A stretch of 64,000 nucleotides of DNA from Trichomonas vaginalis G3. Its lineage: Eukaryota; Parabasalia; Trichomonadida; Trichomonadidae. Made by a program: the position numbers and the translations under genes. How positions within the stretch are numbered: the stretch's first letter is position 1; every line of letters starts with the position of its first letter. Positions 39,762 to 49,565 of the stretch are shown in pieces. The notes beneath the pieces were generated by a model that was not told the origin of the DNA, searched no databases, and worked only from the letters and a program-made list of their open reading frames with translations. Where the stretch lies: assembly GCF_026262505.1 (NCBI RefSeq), contig NC_067206.1, positions 22,645,896 to 22,709,895 on the forward strand, in the 5' to 3' direction.

Positions 39762-40769
39762 TTGGATAAATTTGGTAGAAAGTCATCTGAAGAAGATGAC
39801 TTTCCCTGGAATAATTACTTTCTAATTGATTTCACAGGAAATCCAATCAAAAATTGTCATAATTGCGATGTATCATCCTCAAATGGTCAATATTACCTAG
39901 ATGAGTGTAATTTTTTTGATGACAATGACCGCGTTCTCAGCTTCGAACCTATCTCCAACGCTTTGTTCCTACATAATCGGTGTTCTTTTAGTAAATGCAC
40001 TTCAACAGAGCAAGGAAGTTGCATTAACTACCAAATTGGCAGCGATAGTTCTATTGTTCAACGAAAGTTCTGTTGTACAAAATGTCAAAGCTCTAACTAT
40101 GGCCAATTTTCATATACAGTTGTTGACACAGATAACTTAAACTTTATTCTTGAAAGTTCTGTTTTCGATTTAGGAAATGAAAGTGTTGGTAGTTATACAT
40201 TTTGGACAGAAAATGATAATATCTTAGTTTCATCAACAAATATCTCATCATGTAAAACAACCGAAAAAAATGTTGGACATTTTACTTCTAAACCAACTTA
40301 TAAATACACAACAACATTTAACTACACAACTATTGTTAATAATTTAGCTACAAATAGTATTGGTATACATTTACGTATTTGGAATAACGCGTTGATTGAT
40401 TCATGTAATATTATAAATAATACCATAACAAAATCAGCATTAGGAATTATTTACCATTCTAGTAATTCTCTTACTATAAAAAGTTGTTCTTTTATTAACA
40501 ACACTGTTCCTCAAGGTTCATATTTGATATATAACTATTATGATGATCAATTAACAGTTGATAGTTGTTACATTGACAATTCGATTTCATCAACATTTAA
40601 AAGAAATGTAGAACCTACTAATACAAGAGAACTATTTACTAACAATTTGATTCATTTTTCAACTGGTAATTGCCAAGTAGAATTTGCAATTATCAATAAA
40701 AGTATTTCTTATGTTAATAAACTTTCTCTTTTTTTACAAACTTTAGTAAACATTTCTAACTCTTCATAA
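39762..40769 (+). CDS. Beta-helix (Pmp-like) cassette, copy 4, open frame without ATG
   Basis: A 335-codon open frame whose first codon would be TTG at 39762; there is no ATG codon in the whole frame. The nearest ATG (39754) is in another frame that closes within 24 codons. The protein has the same plan as copy 3: acidic start, C-x2-C, cysteine-rich strands and N/T-rich turns, ending in QTLVNISNSS as in copies 1 and 2. It differs from copy 3 mainly in a short patch near residue 60 (LSFEPISNALF) and in the C-terminal 26 residues. The family is likely a surface or secreted beta-helix protein; whether this copy is expressed is doubtful. Confidence 0.62.
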   Translation: MDKFGRKSSEEDDFPWNNYFLIDFTGNPIKNCHNCDVSSSNGQYYLDECNFFDDNDRVLSFEPISNALFLHNRCSFSKCTSTEQGSCINYQIGSDSSIVQRKFCCTKCQSSNYGQFSYTVVDTDNLNFILESSVFDLGNESVGSYTFWTENDNILVSSTNISSCKTTEKNVGHFTSKPTYKYTTTFNYTTIVNNLATNSIGIHLRIWNNALIDSCNIINNTITKSALGIIYHSSNSLTIKSCSFINNTVPQGSYLIYNYYDDQLTVDSCYIDNSISSTFKRNVEPTNTRELFTNNLIHFSTGNCQVEFAIINKSISYVNKLSLFLQTLVNISNSS

Positions 40770-41146
40770 CCTAATATTTCAATAACCTCGCTCAAAAATC
40801 AATTCTAACGCATTCGAAGATTATAATATTTAAGAATAGATTTAAATAATGTTGATGAATACAGTTCCGAAATCAAAATTAGTTCTGAATAGAGAAATAA
40901 TTATATATGTTCGTGAAAAGAAACTTCGAACAACGAAAAGACCAGAAATATGCTCAATTTTCCAAAGAAAAAGTAAATCTCAAAGACTTCGAATGTTTTC
41001 TGCAATCTGGAAGATGAACATGTTGAAATTTTAGCAAGAACGCCATGTTTGATTTTAATAATATACAAATGAGGAATGAATGCATTATAACATAAATATT
41101 CTATGTTTCATGAGAAAAAATAATATCTTATACAACGAAGTTGATC
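40770..41146. other. Intergenic DNA, no gene seen
   Basis: 377 AT-rich bases. A 61-codon frame at 40849-41034 looks random. Right after the cassette stop only a short piece (CCTAATATTTC) of the flank shared with copy 2 remains. Confidence 0.4.
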
Positions 41147-41635
41147 TTAAAATATTTTCTTATCAACTTGGATGGTGCAAACATAGCCTTGTTCGCCCCA
41201 TCCAAGACCCGATGAATTATGAACGATCCAGTAGTTTTGATGATCCACTTCCGACATAAACTTTGCATCTTGGTATTTGGATATCATATCCATAAGCTGA
41301 TGACTTAAAACACAATCAACAATGCTCTGTTCTGAAAGCTTCTGTGGTTGTGCATATGCGATTGCATATTGAAATTCCCGAGTATTGAATGCAGAAAATG
41401 CCCAGCATGATTCACATTGAGCTTGATCCTGTTTTGGATTGACAACGCACATTGTACGTCGGTCTATAAAATTATTTGCAATTGCAATTGTATAGGACTT
41501 TCTGTCTATGTTATGAACTCGATTATTACGGAATCCAAGCGGTTCTCTGTATTCAGCTTGTGATAAATGAGCAAGACTGCTAAATGAAACTATGAATTCG
41601 TGATTTGCATCGTTATTTTTAACTTTCGAATGCAA
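41147..41635 (-). pseudogene. Papain-family cysteine protease relic (cathepsin L type)
   Basis: A 162-codon frame that joins the front and the end of a C1A protease. The N-terminal part shows propeptide (FIVSFSSLAHLSQAEYREPLG) and the active-site cysteine region (QDQAQCESCWAFSAF, normally QCGSCWAF) followed by LSEQSIVDCV. Then, after about 25 residues, comes the C-terminal NYWIVHNSSGLGWGEQGYV block. About 100 residues that should lie between them, including the catalytic histidine, are missing, so it cannot be an active protease. Trichomonads have many such secreted proteases linked to virulence; this copy is a host-gene relic. Confidence 0.75.
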
Positions 41636-41659
41636 ATATTGAAAAATTGCTAATTGAAT

Positions 41660-41770
41660 GAATATTGATACTTAAGATTCAATTAATACAAAATAATATT
41701 CATCTTGCGATAAATGAGCAAGCATGTTAAGTGCAGCTATGAATCCGAGATTTGCATTGTTATGATTTGA
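41660..41770 (-). pseudogene. Second fragment of a cysteine-protease propeptide
   Basis: Upstream of the relic on the same strand, a frame reads NNANLGFIAALNMLAHLSQDEY before a stop. It is homologous to DANHEFIVSFSSLAHLSQAEY in the relic, so the propeptide part is present twice in tandem. Confidence 0.6.
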
Positions 41771-41975
41771 ATAAATCACTTAATATCTTTCTAATTAGCA
41801 ATAAATATTCATTTCAATATTCTTAAATTCTCAACACCAAAGTACAATCAAATGAAATATAAATTGCTAATTGAACAAACACTCATTTCTGATATTGAGA
41901 CATGAAATTATATATAATAAACTTTTTTTTAAATCTATATATATAAAACAATAAAGAATAGATAAAACAAATATT

Positions 41976-44273
41976 TCATCCAACTTTTTCTTTAATGAAA
42001 TCTGTAGCTTTCTCTATGACATCCTTACCGCAGATGTTAAGTATCTCGAATACAGTTGTCTGAAGGAAGAAGTAGTCCTGGCCATCGCCAACACACAAGT
42101 TGTGGAAGTCTGGATAATTAGTCCAAAGACGCTCTGTAAGTAAGTATTTCTTAACAAAGTCGTAATTCTCGGATTCAACAATTGCTGCAGCTGCAATAGA
42201 AGAACAGATAGGATAGAAGTAATGATTTGTCTTTGGAATAAGTTTAGCAACAAAACTCTCGATTGTTATAGCAATTCGTGTGATAGCGTATGATGCAGAG
42301 CCGTTCTTCATCTTGCAAACTTCTTTCATCATTCGTTTGATGATTTCAAGTCGTTTGTAGTAGTTGATGACATTGCTGATCATCGATGACGCCGATTCGT
42401 TAAGGAACTTGATCATGAGAGAATTGATAGGATGTTCGTCGAGTTCGCTCTCGAAATGAACTGTTTTGATTGTTTTGCTGACTTTTGTGATGATCTGGCT
42501 AAGTTTTTCGGACTTTTCAACAAGGTTATCATCAAAACACTTCATGTAGATACATAAACGAGCACTTGGCATAACAACTTTTGTCAAAAGTTTGTGCATC
42601 TTCTCATTCATGTCGACACCTTCGACATTCATTTCAACTTTGACAATCAGTGATGAGGATTGGTTCACTACTTTCTCATTAACATCATTGGAAACAATGA
42701 TTGGCTGTAGTTTTCGAAGAGGACATTCAACAGCTTTTCTGAGGACTGGCGGTTGGGGAAGTTCCTCTGCTTTGATTTTGAATGAGGCAAATGAATTTCT
42801 TCGCTTTTTCTGCCTAGAAACGACGAAATCTGGGCCAAGAAGTACTTCATTGCTGAATATTGTGTGCCAAACAACTGACATTCTGTCCATGAAATATGAT
42901 TCGTACTTCGTGTTGAGTTTTTCGATTTTTGTTGAAGCATCTAACAGTTCAACATTCATTTCGAAGTAATCTTGTGCACCTACGATAACATCGAAGATAT
43001 CTGAACACGCGTACTCTTGGAAACCTGGATCTTTGAGAACTTTAATTTTATCAATTAAATTCTTCGTTTGTATTGTATCTCCTGTTGATGTAAATATCTC
43101 AAGAGGGTTCAAAAGCTCTTGTTTGACCATGTTCCAGTACCTCTTGTACTCTTGCTTGCCTTGATTCTTCTTTTTCTCCAATTTCGGGAAAATAATTCTT
43201 GGAATATTTACATGGATAAGATTAATATGCTTGGAAATGGCAATTTCGAAGAATAATGGTTCGAAATCGTTGTTTAAACTATCTTTTAGCAGTAAACTTT
43301 GAACAACTTTGAATTTTCTTAATTTTTCATTGTTGATAATGATCTTTTGAAGAAGTAAACATTCATGGGATGCCAAAACCATTGGTGTTCTGGATTCGTA
43401 TTGTAATATTTCGTGAGGTAAAATGAAACAAGGATATGGCGTTTGTAAAGCTCCCAAAATAAGATTGAATCTTGAGTACGTCGGTTTGGTAGCTGCATAA
43501 ACGAGGTTTTGAATCAATGGATGGTTATCGTTATCTTGATCGTGAGATTGGAAGTAATCAAGGAAAGAAGCGATAAGAACGTCTTGTACAAGTGTAGCTG
43601 CCATCTTTTCTGGCTGTCTTTTGTAGAATAAATCAATAATTTTCAGATTATATTTGGTTAATAATGTTGCTGATGATTCTAGAGCTGAAATAAATATTGT
43701 CATGTAATCTGAATCTGCTACTGGATTTGTTGCTAATTCAAGATCTGAGTATTTTGACCATAGATTTCCAATAAAACCGTGATTCGTCAAAAGGAATGAA
43801 GCAAAGAACATAGAAAACAGATTAATGTCTGCTACATTAAATAGTGTTTCTAGAAAATCACATGCGACTGATGCTAATTCATTAGTAATAAAATGATGAT
43901 ACATTGATGGAAAAGTTACGCCTGAAAACACGCGTGAATTTGCCGGATCTTCGGTAAAATATGTGGATACTGCTTTCGCAAATTCAACAGGATCAGCCAA
44001 ACAGTTCAAGGTCCATGATTGAAGGAATTGTGCCGAGTTGGGTGAAATTCTTGTATGGACACGAACAGGTTTCTTAATAGCTTTTGCTATCAAGTCGATT
44101 GCATTTGGTTTTGTAAGAAAATCGGATGATTTCAGAATGTATCTAAGCATATTTGAGTGGTGACCATATGTTTGGATCTCAAGACCTAATGCAGTGATCT
44201 TGTTTGTACTGATTGCTTCAGTTCTTCCTGTGCTCCAGTGTTCTGTACGCTGGAGTTCAAGAAGTTCCTGCAT
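41976..44273 (-). CDS. Large hypothetical helical protein
   Basis: A 765-residue protein from ATG 44273. It is mostly helical, without signal peptide or clear membrane segments, and with a short basic stretch in the middle (RQKKRRNSFASF near residue 490), which could be a nuclear-localisation or kinase site. I do not recognise a domain. The codon use (many C-ending codons) matches conserved neighbours such as VPS16 and DOCK, so I take it as a real, expressed gene. An alpha-solenoid or a GTPase-regulator scaffold is possible, but nothing in the sequence decides it. Confidence 0.7.
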   Translation of the reverse strand: MQELLELQRTEHWSTGRTEAISTNKITALGLEIQTYGHHSNMLRYILKSSDFLTKPNAIDLIAKAIKKPVRVHTRISPNSAQFLQSWTLNCLADPVEFAKAVSTYFTEDPANSRVFSGVTFPSMYHHFITNELASVACDFLETLFNVADINLFSMFFASFLLTNHGFIGNLWSKYSDLELATNPVADSDYMTIFISALESSATLLTKYNLKIIDLFYKRQPEKMAATLVQDVLIASFLDYFQSHDQDNDNHPLIQNLVYAATKPTYSRFNLILGALQTPYPCFILPHEILQYESRTPMVLASHECLLLQKIIINNEKLRKFKVVQSLLLKDSLNNDFEPLFFEIAISKHINLIHVNIPRIIFPKLEKKKNQGKQEYKRYWNMVKQELLNPLEIFTSTGDTIQTKNLIDKIKVLKDPGFQEYACSDIFDVIVGAQDYFEMNVELLDASTKIEKLNTKYESYFMDRMSVVWHTIFSNEVLLGPDFVVSRQKKRRNSFASFKIKAEELPQPPVLRKAVECPLRKLQPIIVSNDVNEKVVNQSSSLIVKVEMNVEGVDMNEKMHKLLTKVVMPSARLCIYMKCFDDNLVEKSEKLSQIITKVSKTIKTVHFESELDEHPINSLMIKFLNESASSMISNVINYYKRLEIIKRMMKEVCKMKNGSASYAITRIAITIESFVAKLIPKTNHYFYPICSSIAAAAIVESENYDFVKKYLLTERLWTNYPDFHNLCVGDGQDYFFLQTTVFEILNICGKDVIEKATDFIKEKVG

Positions 44274-44586
44274 AAATTACCTGAAAATTCCGATGAACTT
44301 TTTTTGACCCAACTTTACATGTCAAAATAAAATTTGAGAGTTCAATTGAACGCTGAAACTGAATTGGAATCGGATTTTCCTAAATACTATCATATTCGTA
44401 CATGTGACAGTGAAGGTGTAATAAACAGAAATTCATCAAAAGTGGCAGCTCTCAATTTTTTGACATTTGTAAATTCTAAATTGAATGAGAAAAATGAAAT
44501 AATACTAAGCATAATACAATATTCTAGATTTAATTATAATTAGGAAAAAGTTAGTTTTGAGAGTACTTTTCATAGGCATATAGAAT
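44274..44586. other. Intergenic DNA
   Basis: A 69-codon frame at 44334-44543 has no recognisable features. The 25-base stretch at 44422-44446 (start AATAAACAGAAATTCATC) reappears inverted near 46023-46047 on the far side of the fold-back element. Confidence 0.35.
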
Positions 44587-44940
44587 GAAATCTTCTGAAA
44601 AATAATATCACATAAACTCATATTATTTTCTAATATATAACTATTTTATATAAAAATCAAATTCAATGATCTTAAAAGCGAAGGATAAACCTCAAAATTT
44701 ACGAATATAATGAGTGGGAATATAATGCTTATCTATCATAAAACCATATGAAATATTAATTTTTGCTTTACGCCTAATTTTTGACGACAATTAGCAAAAA
44801 ATGTTAAATGTTAACACTCAGTCCATTTGAATATGAAAAATAAAATTGACTTTGATTAAATGTTTCTATTATCATGCAATTCTTCTTGCGACCAAAGATT
44901 TGAATAAAATTTCAAAAAATAAGATAGCTTAAAAAATAAT

Positions 44941-45152
44941 ATACGGTAGTGTTTACTAATAGATGAATAATATAAATTCTATTAAAATGGATTTGATCCA
45001 AAAATATATAAAATTTGATCATAAATAAAATCGTTTTAAATTACTTCTTCATTTAAACTATAACAATTATTTTTGGTTTTATATTTTTTGGGATCAAATC
45101 CATTTTAATAGAATTTATATACTATTCATCTATTAGTAAACACTACCGTATA
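44941..45152. repeat. Inner palindrome, nested in the fold-back element
   Basis: Arms of about 65 bases (44941-45005, starting ATACGGTAGTGTTTAC, and 45083-45152, ending GTAAACACTACCGTAT) pair with a few mismatches around a 75-base loop. It sits exactly at the inner end of the left outer arm. Confidence 0.7.
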
Positions 45153-45239
45153 GAGAGAGGGTCAAAGTTGCTATTTGTCACTTTTCCACAAGAATATAAT
45201 GGGGAAAAAGTTATCATATAGTTGATCTCATTCACTGAG

Positions 45240-45335
45240 GTGAGAGATGCATGTAGTGTAATATGTAATGGGATAAACAGTGGGATTGCTGCTCTAAGTC
45301 CTAGGTTCGAGACACATTGGCTTCATTTTTCTCTT
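45240..45335 (+). other. tRNA-like relic with a B-box sequence
   Basis: GTAGTGTAATATG resembles an A box or D-arm, and CTAGGTTCGAGAC about 50 bases further matches a B box or T-arm, followed by a run of T. The arms do not fold into a proper cloverleaf, so this is at most a decayed tRNA or a tRNA-derived piece inside the fold-back element. Confidence 0.25.
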
Positions 45336-45889
45336 TTTTATTGACGTAAACTATTCAATTTTTGTGTTCTCCATTCAAATTTCAGAATTTTTTTTGCAGA
45401 TTTCACGCTACATTCGAAGTTACCTTTTGTAACAACCACCACTGCCTACGAAAGACGAAAGTGTGTCACGATTTCACCCGGAAATCCAACAGTTGTTTAA
45501 GAGTAAGCACTTTTGGCACCTACTCCTACCGTATATTATTTTTTAAGCTATCTTATTTTTTGAAATTTTATTCAAATCTTTGGTCGCAAGAAGAATTGCA
45601 TGATAAATAGAAACATTTAATCAAAGTCAATTTTATTTTTCATATTCAAATGGACTGAGTGTTAACATTTAACATTTTTTGCTAATTGTCGTCAAAAATT
45701 AGGCGTAAAGCAAAAATTAATATTTCATATGGTTTTATGATAGATAAGCATTATATTCCCACTCATTATATTCGTAAATTTTGAGGTTTATCCTTCGCTT
45801 TTAAGATCATTGAATTTGATTTTTATATAAAATAGTTATATATTAGAAAATAATATGAGTTTATGTGATATTATTTTTCAGAAGATTTT

Positions 45890-46213
45890 GTGTTCTTCTT
45901 CAAAATTTTATTTTTTTATTAAAAAGAATCTTTACAAAATATACATTTACTTTAATTAATATTTAAAAACGTGCTCTATCAAAAGTTCCAAAAATTCAAT
46001 ATTTTAGCTTTTCTGAGGTGTCACTTTTGATGAATTTCTGTTTACAACAAAGGTATTTAACATTCTGCTTTCAAATTTTCATAAAAATTTTAAATTTCAT
46101 ATTTTTTTCAATGCCAAACATAGGATCTAGAGCTTCATAATATTAAAGAAGGAAAAGAAACAAGGAATGTCACAGTATGAATAAGCATAATTAGTTTTTG
46201 ATCATATTTAAGT
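45890..46213. other. Intergenic DNA, no gene seen
   Basis: AT-rich sequence between the fold-back element and the second MULE-like copy. The last 11 bases, CATATTTAAGT (46203-46213), are the expected target duplication of that copy. Confidence 0.4.
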
Positions 46214-47286
46214 ATGGCAGTCCCAACGGGAACCGCGGTAATTTACCGAGGTTTCCGCACACAGGTTCCTTTTTTTAGGAATTTTTTAGATTAAAAAATA
46301 TGCTTTGTAAATCATTTTTTGTAAATCGGCAAAAATTTGGAAATATTCTGACGACAATAAATCTGGGAATAGTATTTTAAATACGAGAACAACCTATTTA
46401 AAAGTGTTTCGCTCGATTTTGTATAATTTCAAATTTTCGCATATAGCTTTCCGTGAATTACCGTGATTTTACCGCCACATCAATAGTTTACGACACTTTT
46501 TCCGTAAATTGAGTAGTTTACTGCACTTTTTCCGTAAAATTGAGTTACGGGAATCCGTAAGATTACCGTACCTCACTTCTAGTTGAAAATAGCATTAGTA
46601 TATAATAAATAGATATATTATTCATATTTTTGATTTTGAATTACGGAAAAAGTGAGTTCAGAACTTCCAATTATTATTTGATTAATTATGTTAAAAATAC
46701 TATAAGGAATTAAAATACATAATGTTGAAATTTGAATTACGGAAAAAGTGAGGGTGAAAGTGAAGTGAAAAAGTAAGATATTTTTTGTTGAAATAATCAT
46801 AGTTGTACAATTTTGAAACTATATGTAAAGCTATAAATTGAATAAATTCAAAAACAAAAATTGTTTATTCTTATTAATAAATTTATATTAATCAATATTT
46901 GAACAACCCGTAATTAAAATTGAATTCCTCTTAAAATTTAATTCATACGTTAATTTTTAATTTGCTCGGCGAATGCCGAGCTTCCCTACTTCTCTTGTCA
47001 TTCCTTCAAAAACTCTAATCTCATCGCACTACAAACATCATGATTTGATGTATTGTCGAGAAATCTTAGACTTGTTTGTCATTTGATTATAGCATTTGAA
47101 AGTCATCTCGAAAATCAATTAACAAGACAATTTCCCAAACATCTACATACAAGTAGATGATGGTAAACCCATTAGAGTTGTTTTGCTATGATTCCTCCAA
47201 TCTTATGATGAGAAAAATCATATCAAAACAGCTCTAATCGAACATTCTACACAGCTTAGCATCCAGCTAGTTCCAAGTAATGCGAT
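46214..47286. mobile_element. MULE-like element, second copy, inverted and cut by the Maverick
   Basis: Reverse complement of about 20735-21804, almost identical over 1.07 kb, from the outer end (ATGGCAGTCCCAAC at 46214) to GTAATGCGAT at 47286. There the match stops abruptly and the Maverick begins. The missing 0.84 kb of the element should lie beyond the other end of the Maverick, outside the window. Confidence 0.8.
47281..47286. repeat. Candidate 6-bp target duplication of the Maverick
   Basis: TGCGAT directly before the Maverick end. Polintons/Mavericks make 6-bp duplications. The second copy lies outside the window, so it is not verified. Confidence 0.5.
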
Positions 47287-47449
47287 AGTTAGTATACAAG
47301 TCTTGGGTACGGCGGCACTGCGTTCCACCTTACCCAATACTTGTGAATTTGACACTTTACAAAGCCGCCAACCACTTCACTAACGAACTCACTAATGTAA
47401 AAAATAAACGTTCTCACTATCGTTCTCACTAACGACTTCACTAATGTTC
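47287..47449. repeat. Maverick terminal region
   Basis: Outer end of the element, with an imperfect palindrome (CAAGTCTTGGGTACGG ... TTACCCAATACTTG at about 47303-47346) and repeats of ACTAACGA / TTCTCACTA. Presumably the terminal inverted repeat; its partner is outside the window. Confidence 0.6.
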
Positions 47450-47734
47450 TCATAAATTTTCCTCAATATCTTCATCATCAGTGTTAACCCTATTGTAGTC
47501 ATACTTGAAGCCATAAACTTTCTCTAACTTCTTAACGTACAATTTACATAACTTACCTTCGTCATCGTATGGTTTAATGATATAACTATTTCTATCTTTA
47601 TACACAGTCAATGAAAAGTCAACTGGTCTCGGATGTATTTGAAAGAACATGTTATGCTCAGGAAGAAGAAATAAATGTTTAAATGTATGTTTGTTATACT
47701 GTGGAATTCGAGTGAGTTGCTTTTGTTCTGTCAT
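47450..47734 (-). CDS. Maverick protein, unknown (94 aa)
   Basis: A small charged protein with an acidic tail (NTDDEDIEENL). First gene inside the terminal region. The stretch between it and the next gene holds a GGTGAGATCTCACC palindrome. No family recognised. Confidence 0.5.
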   Translation of the reverse strand: MTEQKQLTRIPQYNKHTFKHLFLLPEHNMFFQIHPRPVDFSLTVYKDRNSYIIKPYDDEGKLCKLYVKKLEKVYGFKYDYNRVNTDDEDIEENL

Positions 47735-47843
47735 TTACATCCAAATAAAAATTTTCAGTAAATAAAAAATAAACTTAAAAATTAATGATATCACCACCCT
47801 CACACGTTATGAAAACATAGCACAAAATAAATTTAGGTGAAGT

Positions 47844-47857
47844 GGTGAGATCTCACC
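47844..47857. repeat. Maverick palindrome GGTGAGATCTCACC, site 1
   Basis: Same core and same orientation of the flanking TCACC repeats as site 2; lies between two - strand genes. Confidence 0.85.
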
Positions 47858-47888
47858 TCTTTTTCACCTGTTTTTCACCCTGTTGAAT

Positions 47889-48416
47889 TCATTGCTTTAT
47901 AACTCTCTTCCTTGGTTTCTTTTTAGTTGCTTTCTTCACGTCTGTCTCCAGCTTAACTGTCTTTCTTCTTCGTCCGTAATGATACCAGTTACTTCCACCA
48001 GTCAATGGGTCAAATGGTCTTTCGTAAGGGTTTCCATACATTCCATAGGGACCATACGGAAGAACTACTGGTGGAGAAGAAACATTTTCTTTAGTTCCAT
48101 CGACTCTATTTAAATGCATTGTTTCACCTTTCATCTGGTCATTAAAGTCTTTTGCGTGTTTTGCAAACTCATCGTCCTTTCCTAAAGCATTTTCTGACTC
48201 AGTCGCAACCAAATTGGATGCTTTATTTATGAGCCCTATTTTATTTAATCTTAACTTCTTTGCAACCCAGCCTCCAATCTTCCCTTTATTTGCATCTAAT
48301 GTCTTCGAAACCCTTCCTCCACTCATTTTATTTACTGCGTCATAAGCTCCAAGTGCTTTTGCTCCAAATGCTAATGCTTTTGTTCCCATTGCGCCTAAAG
48401 CTGCCCAAGCTACCAT
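47889..48416 (-). CDS. Maverick basic protein, putative capsid-associated
   Basis: 175 residues. The first 35 are rich in alanine and glycine and amphipathic (AWAALGAMGTKALAFGAKAL); the tail is very basic (TKKKPRKRVIKQ). A membrane-active N-terminus plus a DNA- or protease-binding basic tail is the plan of adenovirus pVI/pX-type minor proteins, and structural genes cluster in this part of Mavericks. This is an inference from layout; there is no sequence match I can vouch for. Confidence 0.45.
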   Translation of the reverse strand: MVAWAALGAMGTKALAFGAKALGAYDAVNKMSGGRVSKTLDANKGKIGGWVAKKLRLNKIGLINKASNLVATESENALGKDDEFAKHAKDFNDQMKGETMHLNRVDGTKENVSSPPVVLPYGPYGMYGNPYERPFDPLTGGSNWYHYGRRRKTVKLETDVKKATKKKPRKRVIKQ

Positions 48417-48638
48417 TTACACCATATTAAAATCATCTCTCTTCAATATTATCTCATAAAAGTTCTCGTTACTGGAGAAAGTCAATGAAACATAAGCGTT
48501 CTCACGGGCTTCGCCCTCACCGCTTTGCGGTCTATCTAACTTCTTTCTTATATCATCTATACGCTTCAAAATGTCTGAACAATTGCTAACATCTTCTACA
48601 ACATATTCATCATGAATGACCTTCAAGAACAAGCTCAT
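48417..48638 (-). CDS. Maverick protein, unknown (73 aa)
   Basis: Directly abuts the start of the previous gene. Its middle contains a double-hairpin GC module (48503-48531) read as RPQSGEGEAR. No family recognised. Confidence 0.4.
   Translation of the reverse strand: MSLFLKVIHDEYVVEDVSNCSDILKRIDDIRKKLDRPQSGEGEARENAYVSLTFSSNENFYEIILKRDDFNMV
48503..48531 (-). repeat. Double-hairpin GC module, copy a (in a coding frame)
   Basis: On the - strand: CCGCAAAGCGG, then two or three bases, then GGGCGAAGCCC. Read as PQSGEGEA. Confidence 0.75.
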
Positions 48639-49530
48639 TTAATATGCTATTAAAATCATTTCAATAATGAGTCCATCCTTTCCGTCTTTGGTAGCACAAC
48701 ATCTTTCATTGAAGAAAGGTTCGACAAGTCTTATGTTAAACTTACTGACAAAGTTTGTTATACTTAATGCTTCGCGGCGAATACATGTAGTTTGAAAGAC
48801 ATAATATAGATTCTTCAGCAAATTCACTTATACTGGATTTTATAACAATGTTCTCACGAGACCAAATACCACCAATTGACAATCTTGTAAGCAATCCTGC
48901 TGAACCTTCTACTGTAAACGTCGATGGTAACATTCCACGAGGTCATCTATTGACATCGTTGAGTCACTGTATTTAAATATTTTCTTAAAGCAATCGTCAT
49001 TATCTAACCATGCAATAGCTTTGAAGTTTTCATTCGAATATACATCTGCTTCATTAATGTAAAACCCGACTTCTTTGCAGAGATGACTTTAAAATCTATT
49101 GAGTTTGTTTCAAAATTATATACTATGGTAACTTCTGAAGGTAATGGATGTCCTTCCGCAGTCAGTTGTTCTCTCACTACCGTTTTGAAGCTTTGTATTA
49201 AAAACTTTCATGTCATCTCCTGTATCTAAGTTCACATACACAGCACAGGAAAACTATCTTGCTTCTTTGTTTCATCATTATACCTCAAAACATTAAAGTT
49301 CTTCAATAATATTGTTCTTCCTGCTGGAATACTTCGAACCTGTCTGATTTCAATAGCTTTCTCACCTCCTACATACTCTACCAGTGTCTTGGATATTCAA
49401 TAAGTATACTGACTTTCTTGAATTTTGGTAGGTTTCATCATAACGTGTTCATAGTATATATCTTTATACTCTTGTCAGTTAGACTCGGTGCTATGTTCTG
49501 AATATTTCTGACTTGCATTTTTAATGGAGA
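48639..49530 (-). other. Maverick region, degraded unknown gene(s)
   Basis: Coding-like sequence on the - strand over most of this span, upstream of and apparently in series with the two preceding genes. It is possibly a structural protein by position. I do not recognise a fold. It is not one open frame. Confidence 0.4.
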
Positions 49531-49565
49531 TAAAATGAAGCATTTATACATACGTAGATGAAGAC

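Larger units (their letters stand above)
44587..45889. mobile_element. Fold-back element with 0.36-kb inverted arms
   Basis: The left arm 44587-44945 and the right arm 45527-45889 are near-perfect inverted copies of each other. Between them lie an inner palindrome (44941-45152) and about 375 bases of unique sequence (45153-45526). No coding capacity for a transposase and no clear target duplication at the outer ends. Long arms of this size fit non-autonomous MULE or fold-back elements. Confidence 0.7.

Noticed and set aside
40849-41034. A small basic protein gene
   Set aside because: Short frame in AT-rich DNA with no initiator, domain or codon bias.
45240-45335. A functional tRNA gene
   Set aside because: The T-stem and acceptor stem do not pair, so only a relic or chance B box is left.
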